A stretch of 37,797 nucleotides of DNA, taken from positions 1-37,797 of the forward strand of contig NZ_JAAIMY010000029.1 in NCBI RefSeq assembly GCF_013300825.1, given 5' to 3'. The translations under genes were made by a program, and so were the position numbers. Below are positions 14,238 to 23,186 of this stretch, one piece after another. Below the pieces are notes generated by a model. It made no database searches, was not told the origin of the DNA, and saw nothing but the letters and a program-made list of their open reading frames with translations. How positions within the stretch are numbered: position 1 is the stretch's first letter; the number at the start of each line of letters is the position of its first letter. This stretch comes from Blautia wexlerae (lineage in GTDB: Bacteria; Bacillota; Clostridia; Lachnospirales; Lachnospiraceae).

Positions 14238-15170
14238 TTATATCTCGCTGAAATCCGGTGTTCCGTACAGGTCGAACGGAGTTGACTGGTAGACGTAATA
14301 ATTCAGCCAGTTTGTATACAGGTTGTTCGCATGTGCTCTCCACATAAGGAGCGGGCGGTTCTCAGGGTTGTTGTCTTTGTAGTAGTTTTCCGGCATCTCG
14401 ATAGGCAGGTTTTTACTCACGTCACGTTTGTATTCCCCGTCCAGTGTCACACGGTCATATTCCGGGTGTCCCATCACAAAGATCTTGCGGCCGCCGTCTG
14501 CCATTGCAAGGAAAAGCCCTGCTTCATCTGACTCAGCAAGCACTGTCAGCTCTTTGCAGTTATGGATATCCTCGATAGGAACTTCCGTATGTCTGGAATG
14601 GGGTGCCAGGAACATATCATCGAAACCGCGTACCAGCGGAATTTTGCGGTTCATCACCTTATGCCAGAAGAGGCCGAACATTTTTTTGTCCAGTTTACGT
14701 TTCTTTAGGCCATAGTGGTAATAGAGCCCTGCCTGCGCAGCCCAGCACAGATAAATAGTGGAGGTGACATGGGTATTTGTCCAGTCCATGATCTCTGTCA
14801 GTTCATTCCAGTAGTCCACCTCTTCAAATTCCATCTGTTCCACCGGGGCACCTGTGATGATCATTCCATCATATTTGTTATCTTTCAGTTCCGGAAATGT
14901 CTGATAAAATTTATTCAGATGGCTCATGGATGTATTTTTTGCCTCATGGCTCTGTACTGCCATGAAAGTGACATCCACCTGCAGTGGTGTATTGGAAAGG
15001 GAACGGAGAAGCTGAAGCTCCGTCTCTTCTTTTAATGGCATCAGATTCAGGATAAGTATCTGAATAGGACGGATGTCCTGATGGGATGCACGTGACTCGT
15101 CCATCACGAAAATATTCTCTTTTTCCAGAATCTCTTTTACGGGCAGATCGCTCTGTATTTTAATCGGCAT
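14238..15170 (-). CDS. metA: Homoserine O-acyltransferase MetA, probably an acetyltransferase
   Basis: First committed step of methionine synthesis: acylation of homoserine. The 310-residue length is standard. Catalytic residues are in register with the family: Cys142 (IYLCWAAQAG), His235 and Glu237 (MGHPEYDR). Residue 111 is Glu (ITGAPVEQMEF). In characterised MetA proteins Glu111 goes with acetyl-CoA use and Gly111 with succinyl-CoA, so acetyl transfer is predicted. AGGAGAG precedes the ATG at 15170. It follows ligA by 26 bases and is probably read from the same transcript. No SAM riboswitch or T-box is seen upstream, so control by methionine is not evident here. Confidence 0.93.
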   Translation of the reverse strand: MPIKIQSDLPVKEILEKENIFVMDESRASHQDIRPIQILILNLMPLKEETELQLLRSLSNTPLQVDVTFMAVQSHEAKNTSMSHLNKFYQTFPELKDNKYDGMIITGAPVEQMEFEEVDYWNELTEIMDWTNTHVTSTIYLCWAAQAGLYYHYGLKKRKLDKKMFGLFWHKVMNRKIPLVRGFDDMFLAPHSRHTEVPIEDIHNCKELTVLAESDEAGLFLAMADGGRKIFVMGHPEYDRVTLDGEYKRDVSKNLPIEMPENYYKDNNPENRPLLMWRAHANNLYTNWLNYYVYQSTPFDLYGTPDFSEI

Positions 15171-15196
15171 TATTTTTCTCTCCTGTTCTTATTATT

Positions 15197-17155
15197 TTAT
15201 TGTTGTGCCATCTTCAGGAAGTCCTCTTCCGAAAGGATCGGGACTCCCAGTTCTTTGGCTTTTTTATTTTTTGAAGAATTGGAAGTCGTATCATTATTGA
15301 TCAGGTAGTTCGTCTTAGATGTCACAGAACCTGTTACCTTGCCTCCCAGTGACTCGATAAATTCCTTTGCCTGGGCTCTGTTTGCAAAATGCTTTACACT
15401 TCCGGTGATAACAAAATTCATGTTCCGGAAAATCTGCTCGCCTGTCTTTTCCTCTTTCTTAACAGTCAGATGGCTCATCAGATGATCCAGTTTCCTGTTA
15501 TTCTCCTCATTTGCAAAATAATCTGTCAGGCTTCTGGCAATTACCGGTCCGATGGTATCAATCGAACTGATCTCCTCTTCATCTGCATGGCGGATTTTCT
15601 CCAGATCATCATCGAAATGTCTGCAGATCACTTTTGCATTGGCAAGACCGATATTGGCGATTCCCAGACTGTAGATCACCTTCGCAAGGGTTGTCTCTTT
15701 TGCCTTTTCAAGACTCGCCATAAGATTCTCAAAGGATTTCTCCCCGAATCCGTCCATCTCCACGATCTCATCACGATGCTTACCGATCTCGAAGATGTCT
15801 CCGAAATCATGGATGAAACCTCTGGCAATAAATTTCTCCAGAGTCGCCTCAGACAGTCCGTCAATGTTCATGGCATCCCTGCTTGCAAAAAGTGCGAAGG
15901 ATTTGATCTTCTTCGCAGCACAGTCCGGATTTGTACAGTAAAGCGCCTCCACATCATTTACTCTCTGTATCTGCGTTGCATGTCCACATGCAGGACAGGT
16001 ATCCGGTATCTCCAGTTTACTGCTGCGCGTGAGATTCTCTGCGATCTGAGGGATAATCATGTTTGCCTTATATACCGTAATCGTGTCCCCGATTCCAAGC
16101 TGGAGTTCTTTTAGAATGCTGACATTGTGTACACTGGCGCGGCTCACTGTGGTTCCTTCCAGCTCAACCGGTTCAAAAACCGCCACAGGATTGATAAGTC
16201 CTGTTCTCGACGGACTCCACTCAATCTCCAGCAGGTGAGTCTCCCTGATCTCATCTGCCCATTTAAATGCAAAGGCATTTCTGGGAAATTTCGCTGTTCT
16301 TCCAAGGGAATCTCCGTATGCGATATCATCATAGAGTGCAACCAGACCGTCAGACGGGAAATCGTTCTCAGTGATTGCCGCAGAGAAATACTTCATGGCA
16401 TCATCCAGTGTTGCGGCAGTGACCACTCTGTATTCCACCACATCAAAGCCCTGTTCTTTCAGCCATTCAAACTGTCTGGCTCTTGAGTTGTGAAAATCTG
16501 TCCCGTCCGCACTTACCAGCGTGAATGCATAAAAGCGCACATTCCTGCGGGCTGTGATCTCATTATTTAACTGGCGGACAGAACCGCTGCACAGGTTTCT
16601 TGGGTTCTTATATTTCGCATCTACATCCTCTATGGACTCATTGATCCGCTCAAAATCCGAATAGGTAATGATCGCCTCTCCGCGCAGCACCAGTCTGCCC
16701 TGATACGGGATCTTAAGAGGAACATTCTTAAACACTCTGGCATTATTGGTAACAACCTCGCCTGTCACACCATTTCCACGTGTAACTGCCTTTGCCAGCT
16801 CTCCATTCTCATAGGTAAGAACAATCGTCAGTCCGTCCAGCTTCCACGACAGAAGCGTCCTGTGTTCCCCGATAAATTCTCTCAGAACCTCTCTGTCCTT
16901 GGTCTTATCCAGTGACAGCATAGGGGATTCGTGCTGCTCCTTGGGAAGCTGGTCAACCGCCTCATATCCTACGCTGACGGTGGGACTGTTTGCCAGAACG
17001 GTTCCTGTTTCTCTCTCCAGAGCCTGAAGCTCGTCGTACATCTGATCGTACTCTCTGTTGCTTATGATCTCTGTGTCCTGCTGATAATAGGCTTTTGCCG
17101 CCCTGTCGAGCTCCTTCACCAGCTCTTTCATTCGCGTGATCGCTGCTGTTTCCAT
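15197..17155 (-). CDS. ligA: NAD-dependent DNA ligase LigA
   Basis: Seals nicks in duplex DNA during replication and repair, using NAD+. 652 residues, the usual size. The adenylation domain carries the active-site Lys105 in SWKLDGLT (KxDG); the residue two before Lys is Ser rather than the common Glu. Then come the OB fold, the four-cysteine zinc finger (CPACG ... CTNPDC, about 390-420), the helix-hairpin-helix region, and a C-terminal BRCT domain (NFVITGSVKHFANRAQAKEF onward). The start METAAITRM has AGGAG six bases upstream, inside the rluF-like frame, which runs 194 bases into ligA. Essential housekeeping gene; metA follows. Confidence 0.95.
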   Translation of the reverse strand: METAAITRMKELVKELDRAAKAYYQQDTEIISNREYDQMYDELQALERETGTVLANSPTVSVGYEAVDQLPKEQHESPMLSLDKTKDREVLREFIGEHRTLLSWKLDGLTIVLTYENGELAKAVTRGNGVTGEVVTNNARVFKNVPLKIPYQGRLVLRGEAIITYSDFERINESIEDVDAKYKNPRNLCSGSVRQLNNEITARRNVRFYAFTLVSADGTDFHNSRARQFEWLKEQGFDVVEYRVVTAATLDDAMKYFSAAITENDFPSDGLVALYDDIAYGDSLGRTAKFPRNAFAFKWADEIRETHLLEIEWSPSRTGLINPVAVFEPVELEGTTVSRASVHNVSILKELQLGIGDTITVYKANMIIPQIAENLTRSSKLEIPDTCPACGHATQIQRVNDVEALYCTNPDCAAKKIKSFALFASRDAMNIDGLSEATLEKFIARGFIHDFGDIFEIGKHRDEIVEMDGFGEKSFENLMASLEKAKETTLAKVIYSLGIANIGLANAKVICRHFDDDLEKIRHADEEEISSIDTIGPVIARSLTDYFANEENNRKLDHLMSHLTVKKEEKTGEQIFRNMNFVITGSVKHFANRAQAKEFIESLGGKVTGSVTSKTNYLINNDTTSNSSKNKKAKELGVPILSEEDFLKMAQQ

Positions 17156-17897
17156 TCTGTTCTCCTGTTCTGATCACTGTCTCACTGGAAGAAGAAGCAA
17201 GTAAACGGTTCAGTTCTTCCCACTCCTGTGCTGTGATCTCTCTGTATTCGCCTTCTCTGATCCCGTCCAGAGTCAGATTCATGATCCTGATTCTTTTAAG
17301 CTTCTGTACCTCATATCCCAGATACTGGCACATTCTGCGGATCTGCCGGTTTAATCCCTGTGTCAGGATGATCCGGAAGCTGCATTCTCCTGTCTGCACC
17401 ACCCTGCATGGTCTGGTCACCGTATCAAGAATGGGGACACCTTTGCCCATCCTTCGGACAAATTCCTTATCCACCGGTTTATTCACTGTCACAAAATATT
17501 CTTTCTCATGATAGTTTCCGGCGCGCATGATCTTATTGACCAGATCACCCTCATTTGTGAGAAGAAGCAGTCCCTGTGACTCTTTATCCAGTCTTCCTAC
17601 AGGATAAACACGCAGAGGATAATCCAGATAATCTGTCACCGTTGTCTCCCGGAACTGCTGCTTTGTGCTGCATACAATTCCTCTGGGTTTGTTAAAAAGA
17701 AGCAGTACTTTTTTCTCATTTTTATGGACAGGTATATTGTCTGCACAAACTTCATCTTCCCTGCTGACCTTCTGACCGCTTTCAGCTTTTTTGCCGTTTA
17801 CTGTAATCCTTCCTTCTTCGATCATCCGGTCTGCTTCCCGCCTGGAGCATATGCCTGCCTCGCTTAAATATTTGTTGATTCTGATTTTTTCGTCCAT
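16962..17897 (-). CDS. rluF: 23S rRNA pseudouridine synthase of the RluF/RsuA group
   Basis: Converts a specific uridine in rRNA to pseudouridine. An N-terminal S4 RNA-binding domain (RINKYLSEAGICSRREADRM) is followed by the catalytic domain with the Asp in VGRLDKESQGLLLLTNEGDL and the RluF-type LTQGLNRQIRRMCQYLGYEV. The start is MDEKIRIN at 17897; the longer frame to 18056 lacks support. After about residue 230 the protein leaves the conserved fold, and its last 65 residues, ending in a Arg/Ser-rich tail (GERNRNRSGKQSHRQRRI), are encoded by bases that also encode the ligA N-terminus in another frame. This long overlap suggests that the original stop was lost. The symbol rests on motif resemblance and the target base was not tested. 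Confidence 0.8.
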   Translation of the reverse strand: MDEKIRINKYLSEAGICSRREADRMIEEGRITVNGKKAESGQKVSREDEVCADNIPVHKNEKKVLLLFNKPRGIVCSTKQQFRETTVTDYLDYPLRVYPVGRLDKESQGLLLLTNEGDLVNKIMRAGNYHEKEYFVTVNKPVDKEFVRRMGKGVPILDTVTRPCRVVQTGECSFRIILTQGLNRQIRRMCQYLGYEVQKLKRIRIMNLTLDGIREGEYREITAQEWEELNRLLASSSSETVIRTGEQNGNSSDHANERAGEGARQGGKSLLSAGHRDHKQQRVRSDVRRASGSGERNRNRSGKQSHRQRRI

Positions 17898-17984
17898 TGT
17901 TCTATTATATAATTTTTTGTCCGTCTTATCAACGGGGAAATTTACATGGTGATTTTTTACGGAACGCAGGTCAGGGGAATTGCC

Positions 17985-18013
17985 TTGTATTTTATCAGAT
18001 TTTATTGTATCAT
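17985..18013 (+). promoter_or_regulatory. Promoter of the polysaccharide deacetylase gene
   Basis: TTGTAT (17985-17990), 17 bases, TATCAT (18008-18013), about 40 bases before the ATG at 18055, in the divergent gap with the rluF-like gene. Confidence 0.4.
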
Positions 18014-18054
18014 AAAGGAGAAAAATTAATAATTTTATCAAAAAGGAGGATTTC

Positions 18055-19272
18055 ATGTCAGATCATTTACCACGCACCAACCGGTGGCTGATCCTGCTTT
18101 CCGTTGTCCTGTGCCTGATAGTCGGAGGGATTTTTACCCGTTCTTCCGCTGTAACTTCGCAGGCAGATGTCAGCGGTGATGCCGGGGTTTTCGTGTCAGA
18201 AGATCAGGATTCTGAGGAATTTACTTCTGAAAAGGCAGTGACTGATAATAATGATAACTTTACAGATGATTCTTCCGTAAAATTATACGGAACCACTTCT
18301 TCAGGTTCGTCCGAATCAACAGACGGCGGCCCTGCATTAAGTTCTGATATCTCTCCCGAAGCATCAGAGGGCAAGTGGGCTTCCAGCGGAAGCAGCTGGA
18401 TGTTTCTGGTGGACGATAAACCATATACAGGATGGTTCACGGATACAGACGGAAAACAATACTATATGGACAAGGCCGGTATTGTGCAGACAGGCTGGAC
18501 AGATATCGGAAAGAAGCGGTATTATTTCGATATGGACGGTATCCTGCAGACCGGAACTGTTAAGATTGGTAAGAAAACCTATGAACTGGATACGGACGGC
18601 TCTCTGAAAGGATATACCCCGAAGAAAAAAACTTCCGGAAAATCAGGCTCTTCTGATGCATCCGCTGCGAAGAAATCAATCGCCCTTACCTTTGATGACG
18701 GACCCAGTTCTTTTACAAACCGCCTGCTGGACTGTCTGGAAAAGAACAACGCAAAGGCAACTTTCTTTATGACAGGTACTGAAATCGCCAGCTTCCCGGA
18801 TGAGGTAAAACGTATGAAAAAACTGGGCTGCGAGCTTGGCAACCATACTTACGATCACACAGAGCTTACAACTCTGTCATTTGATGAAATCAGTTCAGAA
18901 GTGGATAAAGTAAATGAACAGCTTATAAATCTTACAGGCGAGGGGGCTTCCGTTGTGCGCCCGCCTTATGGCTCTGTCAACGACACAGTCAAGTCAGCCA
19001 TAAACCTTCCTTTGATCCTGTGGTCCATTGATACCCTGGACTGGAAAACGCTGAATGCGGAATCTACAGTGGAAGAGGTTATGAATAATGTAACGGACGG
19101 ATCAGTTATCCTGATGCATGATATTTTCAGCACATCTGTAGATGCAGCCGAGATCCTGATCCCACAGCTTATTGAAAAAGGTTATCAGCTTGTGACTGTA
19201 CACGAACTGGCGGCTCTCCATCAGACTGAATTATCTGCAGGAGTTACATACAGTGAGTTCGGAGAAAAATAA
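18055..19272 (+). CDS. Membrane-anchored polysaccharide (peptidoglycan) deacetylase with cell-wall-binding repeats
   Basis: Removes acetyl groups from a surface glycan, most likely peptidoglycan GlcNAc (PgdA-like), outside the cell. An N-terminal signal anchor (residues 10-30) leads to a Ser/Asp-rich spacer (35-105), three CW_binding/choline-binding-type repeats (about 115-188: GWFTDTDGKQYYM, GWTDIGKKRYYFD, and a third), then the NodB domain (208-390). All five NodB motifs are present: TFDDGP 212-217, HTYDH 264-268, RPPYG 302-306, DTLDW 326-330 and LMHD 353-356. The ATG at 18055 has a textbook AAGGAGG. A strong terminator follows, so it is a single-gene unit. Deacetylation commonly gives lysozyme resistance. 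Confidence 0.9.
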   Translation: MSDHLPRTNRWLILLSVVLCLIVGGIFTRSSAVTSQADVSGDAGVFVSEDQDSEEFTSEKAVTDNNDNFTDDSSVKLYGTTSSGSSESTDGGPALSSDISPEASEGKWASSGSSWMFLVDDKPYTGWFTDTDGKQYYMDKAGIVQTGWTDIGKKRYYFDMDGILQTGTVKIGKKTYELDTDGSLKGYTPKKKTSGKSGSSDASAAKKSIALTFDDGPSSFTNRLLDCLEKNNAKATFFMTGTEIASFPDEVKRMKKLGCELGNHTYDHTELTTLSFDEISSEVDKVNEQLINLTGEGASVVRPPYGSVNDTVKSAINLPLILWSIDTLDWKTLNAESTVEEVMNNVTDGSVILMHDIFSTSVDAAEILIPQLIEKGYQLVTVHELAALHQTELSAGVTYSEFGEK

Positions 19273-19316
19273 CTGCAATCGAAATCAGGCAGAAATTTTC
19301 CTCATTTCCTGTAACA

Positions 19317-19362
19317 AAAAGTACCGGCAATTATCTTAACGATAACTGTCGGTACTTTTTTA
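19317..19362. terminator. Bidirectional terminator between two convergent genes
   Basis: 19317-19335 pairs with 19341-19360 (AAAAGTACCG arms with two internal mismatches). T runs exist on both strands, so it can end both the deacetylase gene and the SH3 gene. Confidence 0.85.
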
Positions 19363-19385
19363 TCATTTATTTTCCGTATTCAATT

Positions 19386-20318
19386 TTATTCCAGCAGATC
19401 TCCCCTGATGTATCCTGTTTCACCATCATAATCAATCTGAACCCATTCACCATCAGTACCTGTCTTTTCGACCTGCTCACCTGCTGAGATCACGCCAAGG
19501 ATATCAGCATCTGTGCTCGCTTCCGCGCGGACATTACATTCATCTGTGGTAGTAAGCATTGTGCCATCTTCTGCATTTGTTGACACATCGGCTTCCTCCC
19601 CGAGACCGTTGAGAAATTCTGCAAGTGACGGATCTGACTGCTGTGCCTGATCCAGTTCATTCTGCACTTTCTTCACAAGAGCCGAGACATCACTGTCGGA
19701 TAACTGCTTCTCCATATAAGCAGAAATCTCCGAATCCTGTAAAGCTCCGTTATCAATCACCCAGCTACCTCCACTGTTCTTATACACATAGAACTGGGTC
19801 AATGCAGGTGCCTTTGTCTCAACGCCCTGACAGATATAAGAGAAACAGGCGTAAACCACGTAAGAATCATCTGTCATACCTTTCTTCGTGTATACATCGC
19901 CTACTTCATACCCTTCGATATAATCTTTCAAATTTGTGACTTTTGACTCATCGGATGGTGTAAAATCATCTTCCAGAGTCTTCAGCGTTGCAATATCTTT
20001 TTCCCCCAGAGCCTGATAATAGCTCTTAATCAATGCAGTCACGTCTGCATCTGCTGTTTCCATGGGATTGGCGTCTTCTTTCTTCTCGTCAGACTCCCCT
20101 TCACTTGTCGGAGAAGAAGGAACATTTCCCTGGTCTTCGGATGTGGTCTTCTGTTCATCCCCGGAATTCCCCTTATTACTTCCGGAACAGGCACGAATGC
20201 CACAAAACAGGACAACCACAATTATCAGGATAACTCCGCCCAGCATAAAATACCGGAGGTTATCTGATAACCATTCTCTAAAATCATCCAAGTTCTTGTC
20301 CTCCTTATGAGCTGCCAT
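19386..20318 (-). CDS. Single-pass membrane protein with C-terminal SH3b domain
   Basis: Short cytosolic N-terminus (MAAHKEDKNLDDFREWLSDN), one transmembrane helix (about 24-45), a Ser/Glu-rich linker (50-90), a central NTF2/DUF4878-like region (about 92-195; DVTALIKSYYQALGEKDIATL ... WVIDNGAL) and a bacterial SH3 domain at 252-310 (ECNVRAEASTDADILGVI ... YIRGDLLE). SH3b domains often bind peptidoglycan stem peptides, so an extracytoplasmic wall-associated role is likely but unproven. GGGAG lies upstream of the ATG. The gene starts 98 bases after the tRNA-Arg gene on the same strand; cotranscription is possible. Confidence 0.75.
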   Translation of the reverse strand: MAAHKEDKNLDDFREWLSDNLRYFMLGGVILIIVVVLFCGIRACSGSNKGNSGDEQKTTSEDQGNVPSSPTSEGESDEKKEDANPMETADADVTALIKSYYQALGEKDIATLKTLEDDFTPSDESKVTNLKDYIEGYEVGDVYTKKGMTDDSYVVYACFSYICQGVETKAPALTQFYVYKNSGGSWVIDNGALQDSEISAYMEKQLSDSDVSALVKKVQNELDQAQQSDPSLAEFLNGLGEEADVSTNAEDGTMLTTTDECNVRAEASTDADILGVISAGEQVEKTGTDGEWVQIDYDGETGYIRGDLLE

Positions 20319-20416
20319 CTGCTATGTCTGCTCCCGATCATTCCTCTCCCGGCAGACCCCGCTTCTGTCAACTCTTATGATACAACGCACCGGAACTGTA
20401 CATACGTCCCAGGCAG

Positions 20417-20488
20417 CACGCCTGAAGGGAATCGAACCCCCGCACATGGTACCGGAAACCACTGCTCTATCCACTGAGCTACAGGCGC
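20417..20488 (-). tRNA. tRNA-Arg (anticodon CCG)
   Basis: The minus strand folds into a cloverleaf: acceptor arms GCGCCTG and CAGGCGT, D arm GCTC...GAGC, anticodon stem GTGGT/ACCAT around the loop TTCCGGT (anticodon CCG, reading CGG), variable GTGC, T arm GGGGG/CCCTT around TTCGATT, and discriminator G. CCA is not encoded. Length 72. Confidence 0.93.
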
Positions 20489-20679
20489 ATCAGATATAAA
20501 AATATCTATGATTGATTCTAACACACTCCCCTGTAAAAGTAAAGTTTTTTTTGGAATATGCGTAAATGTACCAAAGATATCTACTATTGCGATAATTCTC
20601 ATCTGCTACAATTGTCATCCCACATCTGCTGCACGGATTATATCACTTCTTCAGTAACAGAAATATAAAAAGTAATATG

Positions 20680-20726
20680 TCCCAAATTCATTCCAGATTG
20701 CCTATGGCAGTGGAATGAATTTGGGA
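20680..20726 (-). terminator. Perfect 16-bp inverted repeat after the NhaC gene
   Basis: 20680-20695 pairs perfectly with 20711-20726 around a 15-base loop that can itself fold (TGCC/GGCA). On the minus strand it follows the antiporter stop by about 20 bases, with a T-rich stretch a few bases further on (CATATTACTTTTTATA). It is probably the operon terminator. The rest of 20489-20747 shows no gene. Confidence 0.6.
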
Positions 20727-20747
20727 ATAGTGGGTAGTCCGCAGATA

Positions 20748-22370
20748 TCACATCTTCAGATCGTCAAATTTCAGTCTGATGACAACCAGTGTGATCGCCA
20801 TCAGGATAATTCCTGCCGGAAGTGCGATCCATGGTGTCTGTACAAAACCTGCGATAATATAAGTCAGAAAAGATACGACTGCCGCAACCATTGCATAGGG
20901 AAGCTGTGTGCTGACATGGTTTACATGTTCACACTGAGCACCTGCAGATGCCATGATGGTTGTATCGGAAATCGGTGAACAGTGATCTCCGCATACAGCA
21001 CCTGCCATACATGCAGCGATGGAGATGATCATCAGCTCATGGTTGGTTCCTGAGAATACATTAACTACAATCGGGATCAGGATACCAAAGGTTCCCCATG
21101 AAGTACCTGTGGCAAATGCGATAACAGCCCCGATCACGAAGATAATCGCCGGAAGGAAATTCATCAGTCCGCCTGCAGAGCTTTTAACGATTGCAGATAC
21201 GAACACGGATGCACCCAGACTGTCTGTCATTGCTTTCAGCGTCCAGGCAAATGTAAGGATCAGGATTGCAGGCACCATTGCTTTAAATCCGTCTGGGATA
21301 CATGCCATACAGTCTCTAAAATTCATAACACGGCGGATCAGGTAAAGAACGATCGTGATGACCAGTCCGAAAAAGCTTCCAAGAACCAGTCCCACAGAGG
21401 CATCACTCTGTGAAAATGCAGTCACAAAATCAGTTCCGCTGAAGAATCCGCCTGTATAGATCATACCGATCACGCAGCATACTACAAGGCTTATGATCGG
21501 GATCAGAAGATCAATTACCTTACCACGGGGGTTAATCTTTTCATCCTCGTCAGCATTTGCATAAGGACGTGCAGGTGTTGTATAGATATCACCTTTTAAG
21601 GCGTTGGTCTCATGAACACCCATTGCTCCGAATTCTACTTTCATCAGAACCATTGCCACCATCATAAAAATAGTAAGCAATGCATAGAAATTATACGGGA
21701 TTGCATGTACAAACAGGGAAATTCCATCCTCTCCTTCTACGAATCCGCTGACTGCTGCAGCCCAGGAAGAGATCGGTGCAATGATGCACACCGGTGCTGC
21801 TGTGGCATCGATCAGATATGCAAGCTTTGCACGGGATACATTATGCTTGTCAGTTACAGGACGCATAACACTTCCCACTGTCAGACAGTTAAAATAGTCA
21901 TCAATAAAGATCAGCACGCCGAGAACTACAGTTGCAAGTTCCGCACCGGCTCTGCTCTTGATCCTTTTACTCGCCCAGCGTCCGAATGCCGCGGAACCGC
22001 CCGCCCTGTTCATCAGGCAGACCATTGTTCCCAGGATAACCAGGAAGATCAGGATACCCATATTGTAAGAGTCTGTCAGAACACTGATCATGCCACCCTC
22101 AAAAATATGAAGGATTGTTCCCTCGAAATTAAAACCGGAATAAAACAAAGCTCCAACCAGGATTCCCACAAATAAAGAACTGTATACCTCTTTTGTGATC
22201 AGTGCCAGCGCAATGGCAACGATCGGCGGAACCAGTGACCAGAATGTACCGTAAAACTTCGTAGACGCTGCCGCCTCTTCCTCTGCCGCAAGGACTGTCA
22301 GCGGGCTTGCAAGAATCATCAGCATAATCGCCGACAGTACAGCCGAACACTTTTTCAAATTACTTTTCAT
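20748..22370 (-). CDS. NhaC-type Na+/H+ antiporter family membrane protein
   Basis: 540 residues from the chosen start, about a dozen hydrophobic helices. Family hallmarks include GGMISVLTDSYNMGILIFLVILG, the substrate-site-like FIDDYFNCLTVGSVMRPVTD, and FATGTSWGTFGILIPIVVNV with CGDHCSPISDTTIMASAGA near the end. Members exchange Na+ or organic ions (malate/lactate, amino acids) against H+ or Na+, so the substrate is open. The ATG at 22370 has GGGAGG upstream; a longer frame begins at 22400, where its ATGA overlaps the stop of the preceding gene. Last gene of the run beginning with the molybdenum hydroxylase, so import or export linked to that pathway is an attractive inference. Confidence 0.85.
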   Translation of the reverse strand: MKSNLKKCSAVLSAIMLMILASPLTVLAAEEEAAASTKFYGTFWSLVPPIVAIALALITKEVYSSLFVGILVGALFYSGFNFEGTILHIFEGGMISVLTDSYNMGILIFLVILGTMVCLMNRAGGSAAFGRWASKRIKSRAGAELATVVLGVLIFIDDYFNCLTVGSVMRPVTDKHNVSRAKLAYLIDATAAPVCIIAPISSWAAAVSGFVEGEDGISLFVHAIPYNFYALLTIFMMVAMVLMKVEFGAMGVHETNALKGDIYTTPARPYANADEDEKINPRGKVIDLLIPIISLVVCCVIGMIYTGGFFSGTDFVTAFSQSDASVGLVLGSFFGLVITIVLYLIRRVMNFRDCMACIPDGFKAMVPAILILTFAWTLKAMTDSLGASVFVSAIVKSSAGGLMNFLPAIIFVIGAVIAFATGTSWGTFGILIPIVVNVFSGTNHELMIISIAACMAGAVCGDHCSPISDTTIMASAGAQCEHVNHVSTQLPYAMVAAVVSFLTYIIAGFVQTPWIALPAGIILMAITLVVIRLKFDDLKM

Positions 22371-22396
22371 AAGTTGTTTACCTCCCTCTTCAAATA

Positions 22397-23173
22397 TCAT
22401 CCCGATATTTGAAATATGTTATAATTATTTATTGCGGATATTCTCTCGTATCCATGTTCCTTCATAATCTGTCCGATTTCATCCGCACGTTCTGACGGAA
22501 CCTGAAAAACCAGAAATTCACAGTTTTCCTTTCCGGCATATTTTGCCACAAGTCCGTAATCCGGTTCCGGTACATTCAGACTGTTAAACAGGCGTTTTCC
22601 ATTGCCTGAACGCCTTCCCTTTCCATCCCTGCCAAAAGCCAGCTGAATGGATGCGTCATATACCCGCAGATAGGATGCCATATGGTTGTCCGCCACAGTC
22701 AGCGCATCTTCGGAACTCCGTCTGTTCAGAATCACTTCAGCCACCTGCGCAACCTCGTCCGGAACCTTCTGATTATTCTGTACCTTTACATAATTTCCGG
22801 CCTGCCAGACACTTGTGCCGCTGACAGCCACCAGCAGCAGGCACAGGACAACAGGAAATATCTGTAACTTTGCATTCCGTATCCTTCCCAGCAGGCTGGT
22901 AAAGCCCAGTGCGATCACAGGAACCGCCGGAAGAATCCAGACTACCCTCCAGTATACCATACCGCCAATACACTTCTCGATCAACGCAGCAGTTACCGGA
23001 CAGAACATCAGAGCCAGGGTAATCACCAGATACCCAAGAAGATACCCTGCCTGTTTTCTCTTTTTTTCGAAAAAAAGCAGGTAAAGAGCTGCTCCCAGCA
23101 ATAAATATGGATATATGCTCCCATCCCAGTATTTATCCCAGCTTGTGAGGGCATTTTGTAATATTTCTCTCAT
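22397..23173 (-). CDS. Membrane protein of unknown function
   Basis: 258 residues: four hydrophobic helices in the first 125 residues (YPYLLLGAALYLLFF, LLGYLVITLALMF, VVWILPAVPVIALGF, FPVVLCLLLVAVSG), then a soluble domain of about 125 residues ending EHGYERISAINNYNIFQISG. I recognise no family. It follows the DUF6077-like gene by 13 bases, and the two may work as one membrane unit. Its stop codon lies within a 10-bp hairpin (22389-22398 with 22404-22413) just before the antiporter ribosome binding site. Confidence 0.65.
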   Translation of the reverse strand: MREILQNALTSWDKYWDGSIYPYLLLGAALYLLFFEKKRKQAGYLLGYLVITLALMFCPVTAALIEKCIGGMVYWRVVWILPAVPVIALGFTSLLGRIRNAKLQIFPVVLCLLLVAVSGTSVWQAGNYVKVQNNQKVPDEVAQVAEVILNRRSSEDALTVADNHMASYLRVYDASIQLAFGRDGKGRRSGNGKRLFNSLNVPEPDYGLVAKYAGKENCEFLVFQVPSERADEIGQIMKEHGYERISAINNYNIFQISG

Positions 23174-23186
23174 TATTGTCCCTCCA

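Noticed and set aside
17898..18056. Longer start for the rluF-like gene
   Set aside because: The extension (MKSSFLIKL...) would overlap the start of the divergent deacetylase; MDEKIRINKYLSEAG at 17897 is the normal family start.
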